Origin: Carposina sasakii
Lineage: Eukaryota > Arthropoda > Insecta > Lepidoptera > Carposinidae
Length of the DNA stretch: 64,000 nucleotides
Direction of reading: 5' to 3'
Assembly (NCBI GenBank): GCA_014607495.2
Contig: CP053156.1
Span: forward strand, 6,200,001 to 6,264,000
The translations under genes were made by a program, and so were the position numbers. Under the pieces are notes generated by a model that was given only the letters and a program-made list of their open reading frames with translations, did not search any database and was not told the DNA's origin. Each line of letters starts with the position of its first letter. Within the stretch, counting starts at the first letter, position 1. Below are positions 21,111-33,699 of the stretch, in pieces.

Positions 21111-22384
21111 CAGGATGACAGGACCTACTATACCATGTCCGTAAGTGGGACGTGTCAGGCACGGAACGTATCAGCTACGGCATAAATGGCAACGAGTATT
21201 CGTTGCCGGTCCGAGTCTGAAACGCTACGTGCCTGGTACATTACTCGTACTATTACGGTCATGGATAGGATAGTGGGCAGACTCCTTTAAGACTAAAATC
21301 ATCATTAATAGTGAAGACATTAATATTTTGTTACCATGTCAAGGACAATCCACAAGGAAGTATTGACTCAACGGTACTAAACTTGCAAATTTACTGGTTC
21401 GGGCCAGTAACGTCCATTTTGTAATAAGTTGATATATAAATAATTACCGCTATAAATTATGTTACGTAAGTTTGAATGTTGTTAGGTCTTTATTTAACAT
21501 CATCTCTGTAACTTCGGGTATACAGTACATACTCTACATCGCGCTTTAAGGTTTTGTTTAGATGTATTGTTTGGAGTTCCTATATAGGTTAATTTTTTCC
21601 AAGATAATCGATTAATACAAAATAATAAAATCCATACAACTTAATTCTGAAGCAGATAAAGAAGAATTTTAAGAAGGTTTATTTTCCATAGGAATTAGGA
21701 GAAAGCCGTGATTTCTTAAAACAGAATTTGCACAAGAATGACTTTAAAAGAGTTCCTACTGTACCTTAATTACGATTCCACGGGTAAAAAAAAAATAATC
21801 ACCAAAGGCAGCTTTTTGATTTTGAATACAATGAAAAAAAATTAAGCAGTATATTTCGGGAACTTTACCGACCTTGTCAGTTATTAATGGAATAAATACA
21901 ATTATTATTCTATTTATGCATATACTGACCCAGATTTGTACATAACGTACAATAGACTTATAAAGACAACCCAAAGTACCTACGGCTGGATGTGAAACAA
22001 TTTCTCATGATATTATTTCTCCATAGAGGTTATCAAAGAGTTCATTTAATAAGTTTATGATTAGTGTGTTAAGAAATATCTTGTTATTTATCCATTGTTT
22101 CATATGTACCCGGTTTATATGAGGTAAGCTAGCTATTAAGCTAGTTCAAACTGTGGTCTAGCTGAAATATCCAAAATTAATTATAATAAAATCTATATAT
22201 TTTCGTCTATGGTATTTAATAATTATGCGTGTGCTTAAAGTTAAAAAATATATTTTCCTAGATATCCCTATAGTTCTTCTACTGATATATAAAACAAGAA
22301 CATAGAAAAAAGGGTAAAAGTTTAATCACGTAGTATGTACTCGTAATTTACTTGGCCTATTAGGTTTTTCTATCCAACGCGATA
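21111..22384. other. Mostly unassigned DNA; small foldback near 21150-21240
   Basis: The stretch 21150-21235 has inverted words (GGCACGGAACGT and ACGCTACGTGCC) around GGCAACGA/TCGTTGCC, probably a small MITE. The remainder is AT-rich without genes. Confidence 0.4.
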
Positions 22385-22540
22385 GACGAAGAAATCAATG
22401 GCGAGACGCGATAAGTTCTGCAGAAGCTGTCTGGATATGGCACAGATAGGATCTATCCTCTCTAGTCAGATCGAGAAGTTGGTGGGAGTAGGGAGGCCTT
22501 CGCCCAGCAGTGGGACATTGACGATTTAAGGTTTTTTCAA
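22385..22540 (+). mobile_element. RTE-type LINE, C-terminal remnant
   Basis: CGCGATAGACGAAGAAATCA and GGGAGGCCTTCGCCCAGCAG correspond to the RRRW.D ... GEAFAQQWD end of RTE-like ORF2. Frameshifts and stops break the frame. Confidence 0.6.
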
Positions 22541-23127
22541 TCGGGTTTAGTTTATAGAAGTCATGGCAAATTTGCTTTATCATTAATCAAGATAATGACA
22601 TTAATGATAGTTATTTATAGATATGTCTCCACAAGGTTAAAGAGTAACAAATGTGTTCTCAATTAATTAGACTCTAATTATTTTCTAGTAATATTAATAA
22701 CTTCTACAAGTGAAATGTTTATAAAGGTCAATCAAGATCATGAGATATCGATGGAATTACACTCGATAACCAACTTTACATACACCTGCAAGTGTACCTA
22801 ATCATATAGTAAAGGCTCGCTGAAATATATTTTCATATATTTCATAAGGACTCACTAAGGTAACGATGCAAAAGTAAATAATTATGTACTTATAAATATG
22901 TTAAAAGAGGCTCCACTCCTGCAGTCAAACTATTGAAACAGTTTTGCAGGGCATAGACTAAAAAGTAAAAATTGTACTATACCTTTTTATAATAATAATA
23001 AATAAATAAATAATAAATATACAGTTTATATTATAGGCTAGTTAGCAAATGGACCTACAAGTGTACCTAATCATATAATAAACACTCGCTAAAATACATT
23101 TTTATATATAGCGGATATTATAGGCTA
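22541..23127. other. Unassigned DNA with a short local duplication
   Basis: The segment AAGTGTACCTAATCATATA occurs at about 22791 and 23058 with related flanks; GGCTAGTTAGCAAAT occurs at about 23037 and again at 23261. No gene. Confidence 0.45.
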
Positions 23128-23263
23128 TAGCCGCGAAGTTGACGCACGATCTGGCCAAGGTGGCGGGCGTCGGTTGGATGCAGGCTGCTTCCGACCGGTC
23201 GGAGTGGAGGTTGTATGTCCAACAGTGGACTTCTCAGGGCTGTATATGATGATGATGATAGGC
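23128..23263 (+). mobile_element. RTE-type LINE 3' end, fragment
   Basis: Matches the end of the fragment at 41697-42095 (GTCGGTTGGATGCAGGCTGC, CCGACCGGTCGGAGTGGAGG, then GATGATGATG). About 10 bp of the 'gggggaggcc' box is missing. Confidence 0.75.
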
Positions 23264-23720
23264 TAGTTAGCAAATAGACAGAAATATTTTTATCTATGAA
23301 TCTAGACTAGATGAACAAATTAAATAAAATAGACCCATTTTTCAAGATTCACTATTTCTTGTATGAGACTACAACTGAATTATGGTAATTGACGAAAATA
23401 TTAAAATTATTATTTTTTTGCATTATTTGTACCTAAGTGAGACCTAATTCTATTTTAATACAGTTTCTATAGTAACTTAGATATAATTAATTAAGGCGCC
23501 TTGTTAACGAGAGCTGACGCGATTTAGACAAAGCTTATAACTACTTCGAATACATGTTTATTTAATGTACACATGATCGATCAACTTTGTAATAATTACT
23601 TAATCTATAAGTTCCTTTCATTATTAAATTAATTACATAGTACCGACAAGGATTATTGAGTGTGTGCATAGCGCAAATAAATATAGCGAATGATTGTATA
23701 AAAATTTTTGTATTAGTTAT
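23264..23720. other. Unassigned intergenic DNA
   Basis: AT-rich; no gene or repeat recognised. Confidence 0.45.
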
Positions 23721-24440
23721 TATTATTATGTATCTCTTGAGAAATTCACGGGACTATAGGTCCTTTGAGAGGCGTGCATTGGGCCGTGGCCAAGATGTAG
23801 AGGCCCTTTTTAGAGAACTTTAATATGGTGTGGGATACATATGACGGATACGATCGCCGACCGCACATGATACACCCTGTGATGGTCCCCGCTATGTGCA
23901 TGACTATTGGAGTGCAGAGCTATGTCATGCGATGGAAACAAAGGTCATGGGCTATGGGGCTGAATATCGGGTGGGGTTGGGTAACTGGGCTATTGAAGGA
24001 GACTAACGGACGCCTGCCATTATAACCAAGTCTCATAATTGTTTGGTCACAGGTGGTGACTCGCCGACTCATTTCATGGGCCCCCTGAAACGGCCGCACG
24101 CACGGAGCGACAAAGGGGGCAACATTTGGTGAGTGGCTAGGGTGGAGGGGTGCCCCTGGACTTTAAGGCTATAGCCGAAGAAGCCAAATTGCCACTTACT
24201 GACGGGCACGTCCACCCTCGAGCTGTCATAGCTCTCGCGACTCCAGTCTGCCAGGCCGGCGAAGGCAAGGCAGAGGCGGGGGAACTGTTCCTCGTCAGAC
24301 CTCACTCCGGCTGGAGATGAGGAACAGGGTCGTCCCCGGGAGCACTTCAGGTCCGTGGGAACGCTACCTCCCAACAGCTCACCACAAGCTGCCCTGCGGG
24401 CTTATTATTATTATTATTATGCTTTATTGTACACAGTAAA
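23721..24440 (+). mobile_element. GC-rich block, probable LINE 3' UTR
   Basis: About 700 bp of unusually GC-rich DNA ending in CTGCCCTGCGGGC followed by (TTA)n and GCTTTATTGTACACAGTAAA, the form of a non-LTR retrotransposon 3' terminus. The frames at 23825-24025 (plus) and 24069-24374 (minus) contain no domain. Class assignment is an inference. Confidence 0.4.
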
Positions 24441-24559
24441 GTTTTCACAAATAAAATTTATGACAAAGAAAATGTATAAAGGCGTGCTTATCTCTAAGAG
24501 AGATCTCTTCCAGCAAACTAATCGTGAAAGAGAAATAAACATAAGAGGTAGGTATGTAT

Positions 24560-24902
24560 GCACACAAACAGAACAACAAACTAGTCGTCTATAAAACAGT
24601 CATAAAACGTATCTGGACTTATGGAATAAAACTCTGGGGTTCTGCTAGCAACTCCAATGTAGAAATCCTCCAAAGATTCCAAAACATCGCTAATAAGAAC
24701 AATTTCAAGCGCACATTGGTTTGTGAGAAATACAGAAATACACGAGTATCTTGAAATACCCACCGTTAAGGAAGAGGTCTGAGCAAGAAGCAAAAACTAC
24801 AAGAACAGACTAAACAATCACTCTAATGATTTGGCGAGGAAGTTACTCACAGACCATACTATAAACCGTTTGAAAAGATGGCAAATACTAGACCTGGAAT
24901 AA
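24560..24902 (+). mobile_element. Jockey-clade LINE, reverse-transcriptase C-terminal remnant
   Basis: Encodes KLVVYKTVIKRIWTYGIKLW and SNVEILQRFQ, then, after frameshifts and an internal stop, RNTEIHEYLEIPTVKEEV and HTINRLKRWQILDLE followed by TAA. This is the conserved end of Jockey-type ORF2, downstream of the RT catalytic motifs. It is dead. Confidence 0.8.
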
Positions 24903-25931
24903 AGACCATATGGATCTGACATATGTTGTGGTGCTGTTCATTGGAGCGTCACCTATGCGTCACTACCCATTGCACAAATCTGATTATGGTGAACGCCGAT
25001 TGCAGATAATTTGGAGAAGAAAAAAAATATATATTACACATTTGATGCAGTAGCTACGTAAGTTTGTCTGGACAATCAGATTGTATTTTCATGATTTCAG
25101 AGCATAATGGTGATGGTGAGAGTTGTATAATTTTACCTACCCTACCTACCTAGTCTCGTGTCGAAAATGGCTTAGCTAATATGAAAACACCTTATAGTAC
25201 TATGTTTAATCTATGATTACAAGTATAACGTATAACACCTGTATGTGCCATTCAAGTAGGTACGAGTACAATAACAGTATCAAGGTCCCTGTGATTCCGC
25301 ATTCGTCTAGTTTTTCTGAATCACAATTATTTATGACATTTTCACTCTGATCTTTAATTAAAATAACTACATACATTACGGTCAATATTGAGATTTGCAT
25401 CTACCTTTGATATTTACATAAAACATCTGTATTTTTTAAAACTCCCATCTCTACTGTATTTTTTACTGCGTTTTTTAAAACATGATGCGATGTCTTATAT
25501 CTATGGCTGGCATGCTCTCGGTACATGTGATCAGACCATCACAAATATTCACAAAAACATTTGAGCTTCATAGGTATGTAATTTCATTTATTTACATAAA
25601 TAAATCAAGTCAATTTATTAAACCAACAAAAACGGCTGGCATTATGCCAAAACATTCGCTAGTATTTACATTATACTTCGTTTTATCCCGGAAAATCAAT
25701 CATTGGTTTCCGTGGGAAGCAAAAAGCATGGCGTACGGGAACTAGTCGACTAGAAGTGGCATTCCAACAAAATTAACGTGATTTGCAAAAGGTACAAGTT
25801 TAAAAGAACCTCGGCCCACTTCCATGAGTTGTTCACCTAGACTTTAGATGTACCTGGTATAAGCTTATGTTCATCAAACCCTTTCGGGGTCAGCTTTACC
25901 CAGGTAATATTTTTATATTGTATTTTTATAC
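24903..25931. other. Unassigned DNA with a degraded MITE-B arm
   Basis: About 25085-25165 resembles the right arm of MITE-B (CTACCTACCTAGTCTCGTGTC). The 87-codon frame at 25482-25745 has no recognisable domain. Confidence 0.4.
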
Positions 25932-26274
25932 ATGGTGATTTTTGGTCGTCAGCGTTCCCGAAAACTACGGAATCTCTTCATCATCATGATCATTTTTCTC
26001 CGTCGCCTACCTGGGACGTGTCTGGTTTCCAAAATATTAGGGTCCAAAATAGACTGCGTTTTTCGGCGTAAATGCACATTGACGCGTGTAGCAAGATTTT
26101 TTAACGAGAAATTATTAATATCCGTCTATGAAAAAACTAGCATAAACACTGGACACTATAAATTTCGCCCGATCAAGTATTTATTTTATTTACATCGTTT
26201 CCCAGCATTTTTTTGGAATTAGCTTACTTTATATGATGTATAGAGTACGTAGTGGCGACGAAATAACATCCTAT
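25932..26274 (+). mobile_element. MITE-D copy 1
   Basis: Starts GGTGATTTTTGGTCGTC, includes GACACTATAAATTTCGCCCG and ends near GGCGACGAAATAACATCCT. Other copies are at 27847, 37388 (inverted), 52780 and 54793. The 96-codon frame over it is repeat sequence, not a gene. Confidence 0.75.
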
Positions 26275-26651
26275 ATTGTAGATACTGGTATCTACTACCA
26301 GGTGTGTTAGGAAGGATCCTAGTGTCCCTCGAGGTGTCATACTGGGTTACTATTGGGTGCTACTCCATACTACTACTATACGTAGATAGGTATATAGAAA
26401 AACTTATAGAAGTTTATATCATACCTATGTGAAAGATATAATTATGTGTGATATAAATAAATAAAAATAATGTGGCTGTGTGACCCGTTGCAGACCTCCC
26501 TTTCTTTGAATACAATATAAAAAGTATACATCCCATTTACCACCTCACATTCCCCTTGAAACCCTAATCATTTTCATCTACGAAGCCATAAATTCTTTGC
26601 GATGGAGACGGGTTTGGACCAAACCTACTCTTTTCAACAAGCAAACTCTTA
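26275..26651. other. Unassigned intergenic DNA
   Basis: No gene or named repeat. Confidence 0.45.
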
Positions 26652-26872
26652 ATCTATACATATAATAAAATTGTAACGAATCAATGTTTGTGCACGCTAA
26701 TCTCAGAAAGGGCTAGACCGATTTCGATGCAGCTTTCAGGAATATATTGTGACAGGTCCCGCTAAACATATAGGCTACTTTTTATCTTGGGAAAATGTTT
26801 TAATCCCGGATAATTTGACTTTTTGTTTTTTCTGCAGTCCACGCAGACGGAGTCGCGGGCGTCCTCTGGTAA
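26652..26872 (-). repeat. Family S, copy (inverted)
   Basis: Contains GACCGATTTCGATGCAGCTT, TGTGACAGGTCCCGC, and ends ACGCAGACGGAGTCGCGGGC. Confidence 0.75.
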
Positions 26873-27846
26873 ACAATAAAAATGCCCTAAATTCTTGATA
26901 CCAACGAACATATTTAAACCTAACCGTACATACTCCCATAATAACCCGTCGGCGTCAACTCTTGCGATACATCCGGCCGCCTGTCCTTCATACTTTTACT
27001 TCTAGGGTACGCAGGTACTTCGACTGTGATCTGTCGCGCTTATTCTAATGTTTATACTTCATCACGATGTTGTTAGAATGCTTGTTTATTGCGTCGAAAA
27101 CTTGCAACTGTACTTGTTATATTCATGTAACAAATATTAAGTATTAGCGGCTGACTGCTATTACGACCGAGTGAACCTGTATGTTTTGCGGACGGATGTG
27201 CTATATAATTTCCAAATTTTATCATTATCCGCTTGGGAGTATTTAAGGGTATGATGAGATCGATTTTCCATAAGTAGCAGAGAGCGACTAAGAGTACAGA
27301 TAGGTGAGACTGCAGGGCGTGAGTGGAATACGTAGTAGAAGCCCCAGTGTAGTGAAGTTTCACTCTTAGCAAAGCATTTTTCGCAGTTTCCTCTTAGAAG
27401 GTAAGCCAAAAGCTAAGAGTCAAGTACCAAAGATGATAAAATGACCCCTTATAGTCAGGTCGGTGGTGACGTGACACCAATCACCGACAGCTTTGTCACA
27501 ACGACTACTAGCTATTAATTGTAAATAATATTATTGTAAATGTATAGAAAAGTATAGTTATCTTAGGTATTATTAACGGATTCTTGGATTCCTTGTCACT
27601 GCAAAATCTAAAATAACACGTTATAAAACAACAGGTCACTTATCCAGAGAGATCACGATATCATGCCGACACCGTGAGGCAATGTCACCGTCAAGTTGTG
27701 CAACCAACGCGCATATTAGTGACACTTCCTCGATAATGCGACGGGTTGCCACACCGGGTGTAATTACTCTGTGATAATAGTGTTATACGCTGGATAGCCT
27801 ACTGACTGGCATTGCTTTACATACATATATACAGTTTTGTGTTTTT
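26873..27846. other. Unassigned intergenic DNA
   Basis: The frames at 27073-27409 (minus) lack domains. No repeat family matched. Confidence 0.45.
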
Positions 27847-28226
27847 GGGTGTTTTTGGACGTCAACGTTCCCGAAAACTACGGAATGTCCTCATCATCAC
27901 GATCATTTTTCTCCATTGAAGCATACCTGGGAAGTGTCTGGTTCCCAAGATATTAGGGTCCAAAGTTGAGTAAATAGACTGCGTTTTTATGCATAAATGC
28001 ACATTGACGCGTGTAGTAAGATTTTTTCACGAGAAATAATTAATATCTGTCTATGAAAAAACTAGCATAAACACTGGACACTATAAATTTCGCCCGATCA
28101 AGTAATTAAACATTTGTTTTCAAAAAAATTACATCGTCTCTCAGCATTTTTTTGGCATAAACTTACTTTATTTGATGTATAGAGTACGTACCCTTCGTTA
28201 AGGGTGGCAACGAAAAAACACCCTGT
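27847..28226 (+). mobile_element. MITE-D copy 2
   Basis: Near-complete: GGGTGTTTTTGGACGTCAAC at the left, and at the right GGGTGGCAACGAAAAAACAC followed by CCTG. The terminal 'CAGGGTG/CACCCTG' words are inverted. Confidence 0.75.
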
Positions 28227-29218
28227 ACAATTGGCTATATACCCAAAATGAGATAGTCAGAACTGCTGTATCTCGAAAGAGTTGCTTGCTAAGCCTCGTT
28301 TAGTAGGGTCATATGTGATCAATGATCATCAAGTTTACGCCTGAATTGCCAACACCTATTAGGTATTATAGTAGGCTTTTTTACCCGACTGTGCCAGAAG
28401 AAGTTACTCATATGTTGGAACGCTAATTACAAATCACAGCGCAGGAGAGCTCAAAAAAAGCCGAGTTACTTTTAAACGTTTATTAAGATTTATCAAAGAT
28501 ATTAAAATTATATTTAACTTAGGAATAACTTAACTAACGACTTCGACCGATCGATGTTAGGTACAGAGTGCCGTAGGTGTCTCCGGTTGCATCCTGGCTG
28601 TCGCCAATCGAGGTCACACATGTAGCTGGCATCAGCAGTTTACCCAATTCTAGGGAAATGAAATGTGCTGGAGTACGCTCTAGAGCCTAAACGACTAGTC
28701 GCATTTGTGCTTGAGAGGTATCATTAGAATAAAATTGTAGTCGTGCGAGTGACACTGGGTCAAAATTTTTCACACAATCGGGTTTTGAATATTATTATGG
28801 AAATTGTCATATTATTATTATAGAGACTCTTGGAGGGATATTATTAAGAGACATTTCGAATATTATTTCACATATCGTAATGCAATTTAAACACAATTAG
28901 CCAATTTGGCCGTTATTAAAATTAATTATTGGGAAGTAAAAGTCAGTTCTTTTCCAAGGTTCTCTGTTTTCCCAATAATTTATTTGTTCATCGATTTATA
29001 TTAAAGGACATTGAAGTCGTAAATATGAGATAGTAGTAAATCTTAATGATATAAAATAATACATATCTTGGGTACTTAATTAAATTTATTCCAGGTTAGC
29101 TCAAACTACCTTTATCGCTGTGGAGAAATCTTTCAAATTAAAATTAAATTTAAAATTTTCCACGATTTTTCTCAGTAAGAAGTCATAAAAATACAGATAT
29201 TACTTACTAGTGGACGGC
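28227..29218. other. Unassigned DNA with small repeat pieces
   Basis: There is an R300-like scrap near 28248-28285 and a repeat tail at 28738-28785 that matches about 1770-1820. Otherwise AT-rich with no gene. Confidence 0.4.
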
Positions 29219-29254
29219 AAAACGGCGTAATCCAGAATCCTTCATTTATTTTAA

Positions 29255-29565
29255 ACTAGTGGATGCCCGCGACTTCGTCCGCGTGGACTACAGAAAAAAA
29301 ATGTCGAAATTATCCGGGATAAAAATAATTTCCCGGGATAAAAAGTAGCCTATATGTTAAGTGGGACCTGTCACAATATATTCCTGAAAACTGCATCGAA
29401 ATCGGTTCAGCCGTTTCTGAGGTTAGCGTGGACAAACGCACAGACAAACAGACAAAAATTCCAAAAATCATTATTTTGGGTACTATTGCGTTGATAAAGG
29501 TCTCCTTTAATATTTTTTCTTATATATGTACATTTTTATTATATCTATACAGATAGATATAGATA
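29255..29565 (+). repeat. Family S, copy (forward)
   Basis: ACTAGTGGATGCCCGCGACT to the TTTTTATTATATCTATAC end, closely like 842-1190 except for a deletion near the end. Confidence 0.75.
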
Positions 29566-29662
29566 GAAGATAGTTATAGAAGATTCCCAAAAAGTATGAT
29601 AGGATCAATGGGCAAACTGCTTTTAAGTTTTGACTTTCTATTTTCAAAAAATACGAGTATCC

Positions 29663-29825
29663 TACTATAATATAATATTATAAACGCGAAAATTTGTAAG
29701 TATGGATGGATGTTTGTTACTCTTTCACGTAAAAACGGCTGAAGCGATTTTAATAGAAATTGGTATGGAGTTAGCTGATACCCTGGAATAACACATAGGC
29801 TACTATTTAACCCGGGAAAATTAAA
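29663..29825 (-). repeat. Family S-related copy (inverted)
   Basis: ATGGATGGATGTTTGTTACT, CACGTAAAAACGGCTGAAGC, and ATAGGCTACTATTTAACCCG identify it as a subfamily also seen at 57458 and 63040. Confidence 0.65.
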
Positions 29826-29856
29826 ATAAATCAAAGATTCTGGATTACGCCGTTTT

Positions 29857-30467
29857 CCCATTAAAAACTTATAAACAGAGATCAAACCGATAAATTTACT
29901 AGTCAGCACTTTAAATCAATGAATTACTGACAAAAAAACAAAAAGTGGTGATATCGTAAACGCAGGCTAGAGAGAGGCGCGCCCTTCAGCCGGGTCCGGC
30001 TGCTGTTCCGGTAGCGCTGCGCACGCGTATGTACTAGTATTGGATTGGATGTGGTACTTTTAAAATCGATATTGTTAATGAATACCTAGATTTAATTGCA
30101 TTTATATTTTAACTTAAAACTGTAAACGAAATCAATTAAATACATTCTGGTTTCTTCTTCGTTATCTAGTTGGATGTGATCACATTAATGTGTTATCAGA
30201 TTTGAGGGTACCTATGGACGAATGGTGGACGAACACCAGTCCAAGAACTAAGTACCTATGAACTAAACAGAATTAGGCTTGTTTTGTTAATTTAGATATA
30301 AGAATAGATCTTTGAAATCACGTGTTTCAAAAATCTTTTATCCAATATGTTCCAAATCCTTGCTCATAACATGGCGCGGGTGGTGCACGGGTTGGTGAAA
30401 TTAACTTTTGATGTACATCTTTGATAGAACAAAGCAAGGGAATGAGTTTGTTTATGCATACGTATTA
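29857..30467. other. Unassigned DNA with a GC-rich patch
   Basis: 29960-30025 is strongly GC-rich (AGAGGCGCGCCCTTCAGCCG) but short and without recognisable coding sense; it might be a promoter or part of a repeat. Confidence 0.35.
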
Positions 30468-30577
30468 TATACACACGGCTGTGTTCCTAAAAATGGTTTG
30501 TCATTAGCCAATGGGTAGCCAGAATTATGATTATACAATCACGTTTAGTCACGATTATACAAGCATAGCGGGGTGGA
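30468..30577 (+). repeat. R300 fragment (h)
   Basis: TACACACGGCTGTGTTCC, GTAGCCAGAATTATGATTAT, AATCACGTTTAGTC, then CATAGCGGGG. Confidence 0.6.
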
Positions 30578-30593
30578 ATGGGTTCGTCTAGAA

Positions 30594-31038
30594 CAGGGGT
30601 CTCCAAACTACGGCTTTAGCTGTCCTAAGTCCTAAGCTGTCGCGGGCTGGATTGATGGCACTAGCGGGCTAGATTTGGCCCGCGACAGCTTAGGACTGGT
30701 TTGATAACTGGCCCAAGACAGCCAATGTTTTACTGTTGTTACTATTACTGTGATAAGTTGAATAGAAGAGAATGAAAACACAGAATGATAATTACTCGAT
30801 TTTATTTACTTGCAAGGTAAAACTTTACGCAGAAATGATGACGCAGAAAACTCAACTTAAGTATCTAAGTTTAAGTACATTAATAACTAATAAATAATTA
30901 ATATATACAGTGTATTCAGTACAAATGTAAAAAAACCTATACTTGCTTAGGTGGGCAGAAAAATTAATTTGTTTTGGCCCTTGGAACATACCAAATAAAA
31001 TATTATGGTCCTAAGGCTTCAAAGTTTGAAAACCCCTG
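30594..31038. mobile_element. hAT-type non-autonomous transposon with 8-bp target duplication
   Basis: The 445-bp element has ends CAGGGGTCTCCAAACT and AGTTTGAAAACCCCTG. The flanks carry GTCTAGAA exactly at 30586-30593 and 31039-31046, the 8-bp duplication expected for the hAT superfamily. Near its left end lies a ~24-bp inverted repeat of CCTAAGCTGTCGCGGGC. It has no transposase frame. Confidence 0.85.
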
Positions 31039-31046
31039 GTCTAGAA

Positions 31047-31920
31047 GAATATCAAGTCCAACTGCCACATCCATTACCTTCTCTACTCCATTTCCGCTAT
31101 GACACATTGCAATATCAGCATACCTTCATAATTAGTTCTGATTATCCGCGATACCGTTTTAGGAGAGCTGTTTTTTTACATTCCCCGGAAAAAGACTTGA
31201 CCCACGGTTTATATACGTCATTAAGTAAGGTTCTTTTCTCGCATTGGCTAAGATATTATCTAAGTTAATAAAAAAACTTTAAACTAGGTATAAGCTATAC
31301 CAAAGTTATACACAGTATTAATTTGACAGATTTTCTATATATTTTACAGTCAAAAGTCATGCATAACGAGGATATAACTGTACACACTGTTCATTAGTAG
31401 CAGCGAATATGTTTTGATGTTAGGAATAGGCTACAAAGCACCTGCCAAATCCTATGAGTCGTTCAGGACTAAGGACCATTACCATGCTTATACAAACATA
31501 CCAATTTTAATGTTTATAAATAAAATATGTCGAAAGGGACACTTCATCGACCTCTAACAAAAAAAAACAAAATACCTCTTTCTTTTGTGTCGCTACTACC
31601 TTCATTAAAACTTTTTTTGTACTATGTAACAACCTTAGTTCTATATTTCTCCACCTGTATCATAGTTTTATCATATAAAAGGGCTTACAAGGTTTCTTGC
31701 TATCTATTGTAATAGCTTAATAATTTTAGTTATTTGTCGGCCAATTATCAAAGTAAATTGTAGGTTTTATAACCTTGATCGAGAGTAAAGTTAAAAATAG
31801 TTCACCTAATGTAATATATCGGTGTAGTATTGCTATATTCTATTCAGCATTGTAATAAAGTGGCATTATGGAATATTTTTTTAGGTGTCATCTTTTTCCG
31901 CTGATTTGATAGTAGTGACT
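31047..31920. other. Unassigned intergenic DNA
   Basis: Frames at 31005-31268 and 31527-31712 show no domains. Confidence 0.45.
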
Positions 31921-32167
31921 CGTCGTCGTCGGCCTATTGCAGTCCACTGTTGGACATTGGCCTCCCCCAGGGCACGCCACAAGACTGCCATGGGGGGTAT
32001 TTGCCCATAGTCACCACTCTGGGCAGGCGGGTTGGTGACCGCAGTTTGTATTTTGGACTATGTTGTCAACACGCTGCCCACCTCCCGGAAACCCTTAATC
32101 GCCTTGTACGATACCCACGGGCAGACATGGGGTGGTACAAATTCTACTCTGCCGGCACCACGCGGCC
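31921..32167 (-). mobile_element. GATGAT-tailed element, copy 5
   Basis: Near full length, with CACTCTGGGCAGGCGGGTTG and the end GCCGGCACCACGCGGCC. The 103-codon plus-strand frame over it is repeat-derived. Confidence 0.8.
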
Positions 32168-32712
32168 AGTAGTGACTAGTGTATTATATTTTAGATTAAT
32201 TTATGTAGGAAGGATAAATAATATGCTTGTTTTAACAATACTATCAGTTATCCCAACATGAAGTGTAGATCGAACGAACTTAAACGGAGTTTACGGAACT
32301 AATGGCAGATGCGTCGTAAGGACCTATATTCATTTACATTTTCTTTGATAATAAAATATTATAAATGGGCTTATATTGAAACAGGGAAAGCGTCGGTATT
32401 TACAAAGGTTTTCCATGCCACGTCTTAAAACCAATTTATACAAGCAGTCGTATATACTAAGAACTAAAATATGCCTGTATGACGAGGTCATTTTTGAGGC
32501 GATACTACCGCCACGGAGAAGTATAAAATTATATGTTTTAAACGAAAACTATAACATTTTATTACGGCTGTGAATGTTTAGTACTTATGCATGATCAAGA
32601 TGTGAATTTGAATCAATAATAATATTAAAAGAATGTAAATACATAGTATAACTAGAAAAACTCGTTTCTCTTGGCTACGAGACATTAGTGGGTACGTAAT
32701 AGTAATGGTATA
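32168..32712. other. Unassigned intergenic DNA
   Basis: No gene or repeat recognised. Confidence 0.45.
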
Positions 32713-32972
32713 CAGGGTGTAACAAAAGGGGTATGTTAAGCGAAAAGCTATGTAAATAGCCCACTATAGAGAACCTATTTCCAAAATTTCAGACTCAAAT
32801 TCACATTTTTATTTTTCCAGATAGTATGAAGAATTCCGAAACAACTCAGCAATGTCCATACAATCTTGAAAAATAAAAATGTGATTTCGAGTCTCAAATT
32901 TTGTAAATAGGATCTCTATAGGGGGCTATTTACATAGCTTTTCGCTTAACATACCCTTTCTGTTACACCCTG
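32713..32972. mobile_element. MITE-C copy 1 (intact foldback element)
   Basis: 260 bp with long inverted ends CAGGGTGTAACAAAAGGGG / CCCTTTCTGTTACACCCTG. The arms pair through most of the length, and TA lies on both sides (a Tc1/mariner-like target). Non-coding. Confidence 0.8.
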
Positions 32973-33694
32973 TATATTGTTTCCTAGTCATCAAGAATTA
33001 TTATTTGTCTACGGTACCTATATTTCAGGTTGTGTGAAGTATCATTATCAAGTTGATAATAATTCGAGATTTTTATACGCTTTTATTAACCGACTTTAAA
33101 AAAGGAGATAATTCCCAATTCGACTGTATTTACAAGCTGTTCAATAAAAATAAGATCAAAATTGAATTGCGTATGTACCTTAACAAGCCTGATTTTGTAA
33201 CACCAACGTTATTACAATATTATGTTTATTATTCCCACTTAGGTATCATGATACATATGCTAAATACTAAATATAGTAGTACTATGTCACAACATAAAGT
33301 ATCCACGGCCCTATATAACTATATGTATATTTACATAATGGGGTAACCAGTACAGTGGGGTAAGGAAAAAGAAGTGCTATAAAATTCGTATTACCTCCTA
33401 CATTACGCGACTAAATGTGTTTACTTGTTACACGGGTTTCCAATGCCTTTACAAAACACGATTAAAATCGTAACATTACTCGTTAAAGATTATTATGGAA
33501 TGTTTTCTTGCTAATCACGGAATCCCTTCCCTAATATGTTCAGATTTTCAGTACTGTAAGTAGATATAAGTTTTGTAAGTCGATCTTTAATACATTATAC
33601 ATCTTATATGGGACATTTCTGGATACGACTTCACACAAATGCACCATTACACAAACTTTCAACAAGCCACCTCTTTGACCAATATTAGATTGAA
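32973..33694. other. Unassigned DNA with a repeat scrap
   Basis: AACCGACTTTAAAAAAGGAG near 33079 belongs to a common lepidopteran-type repeat. The 97-codon frame at 33053-33346 reads through it and is not a gene. Confidence 0.4.
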
Positions 33695-33699
33695 TAATG

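Larger units (their letters stand above)
29219..29856. repeat. Large inverted structure bounded by a 21-bp perfect inverted repeat
   Basis: AAAACGGCGTAATCCAGAAT at 29219-29238 recurs inverted at 29837-29856 (21 bp in all). Inside lie family S copies in opposite orientations (29255-29565 and 29663-29825). Confidence 0.65.

Noticed and set aside
22790..23275. CRISPR-like or regular direct repeats
   Set aside because: The repeated words are few and irregularly spaced, and this is animal DNA; it is a local duplication around a LINE fragment.
24069..24374. 101-codon minus-strand frame in the GC-rich block
   Set aside because: GC-rich DNA makes long chance frames; the block has the layout of a LINE 3' UTR and no domain was seen on either strand.
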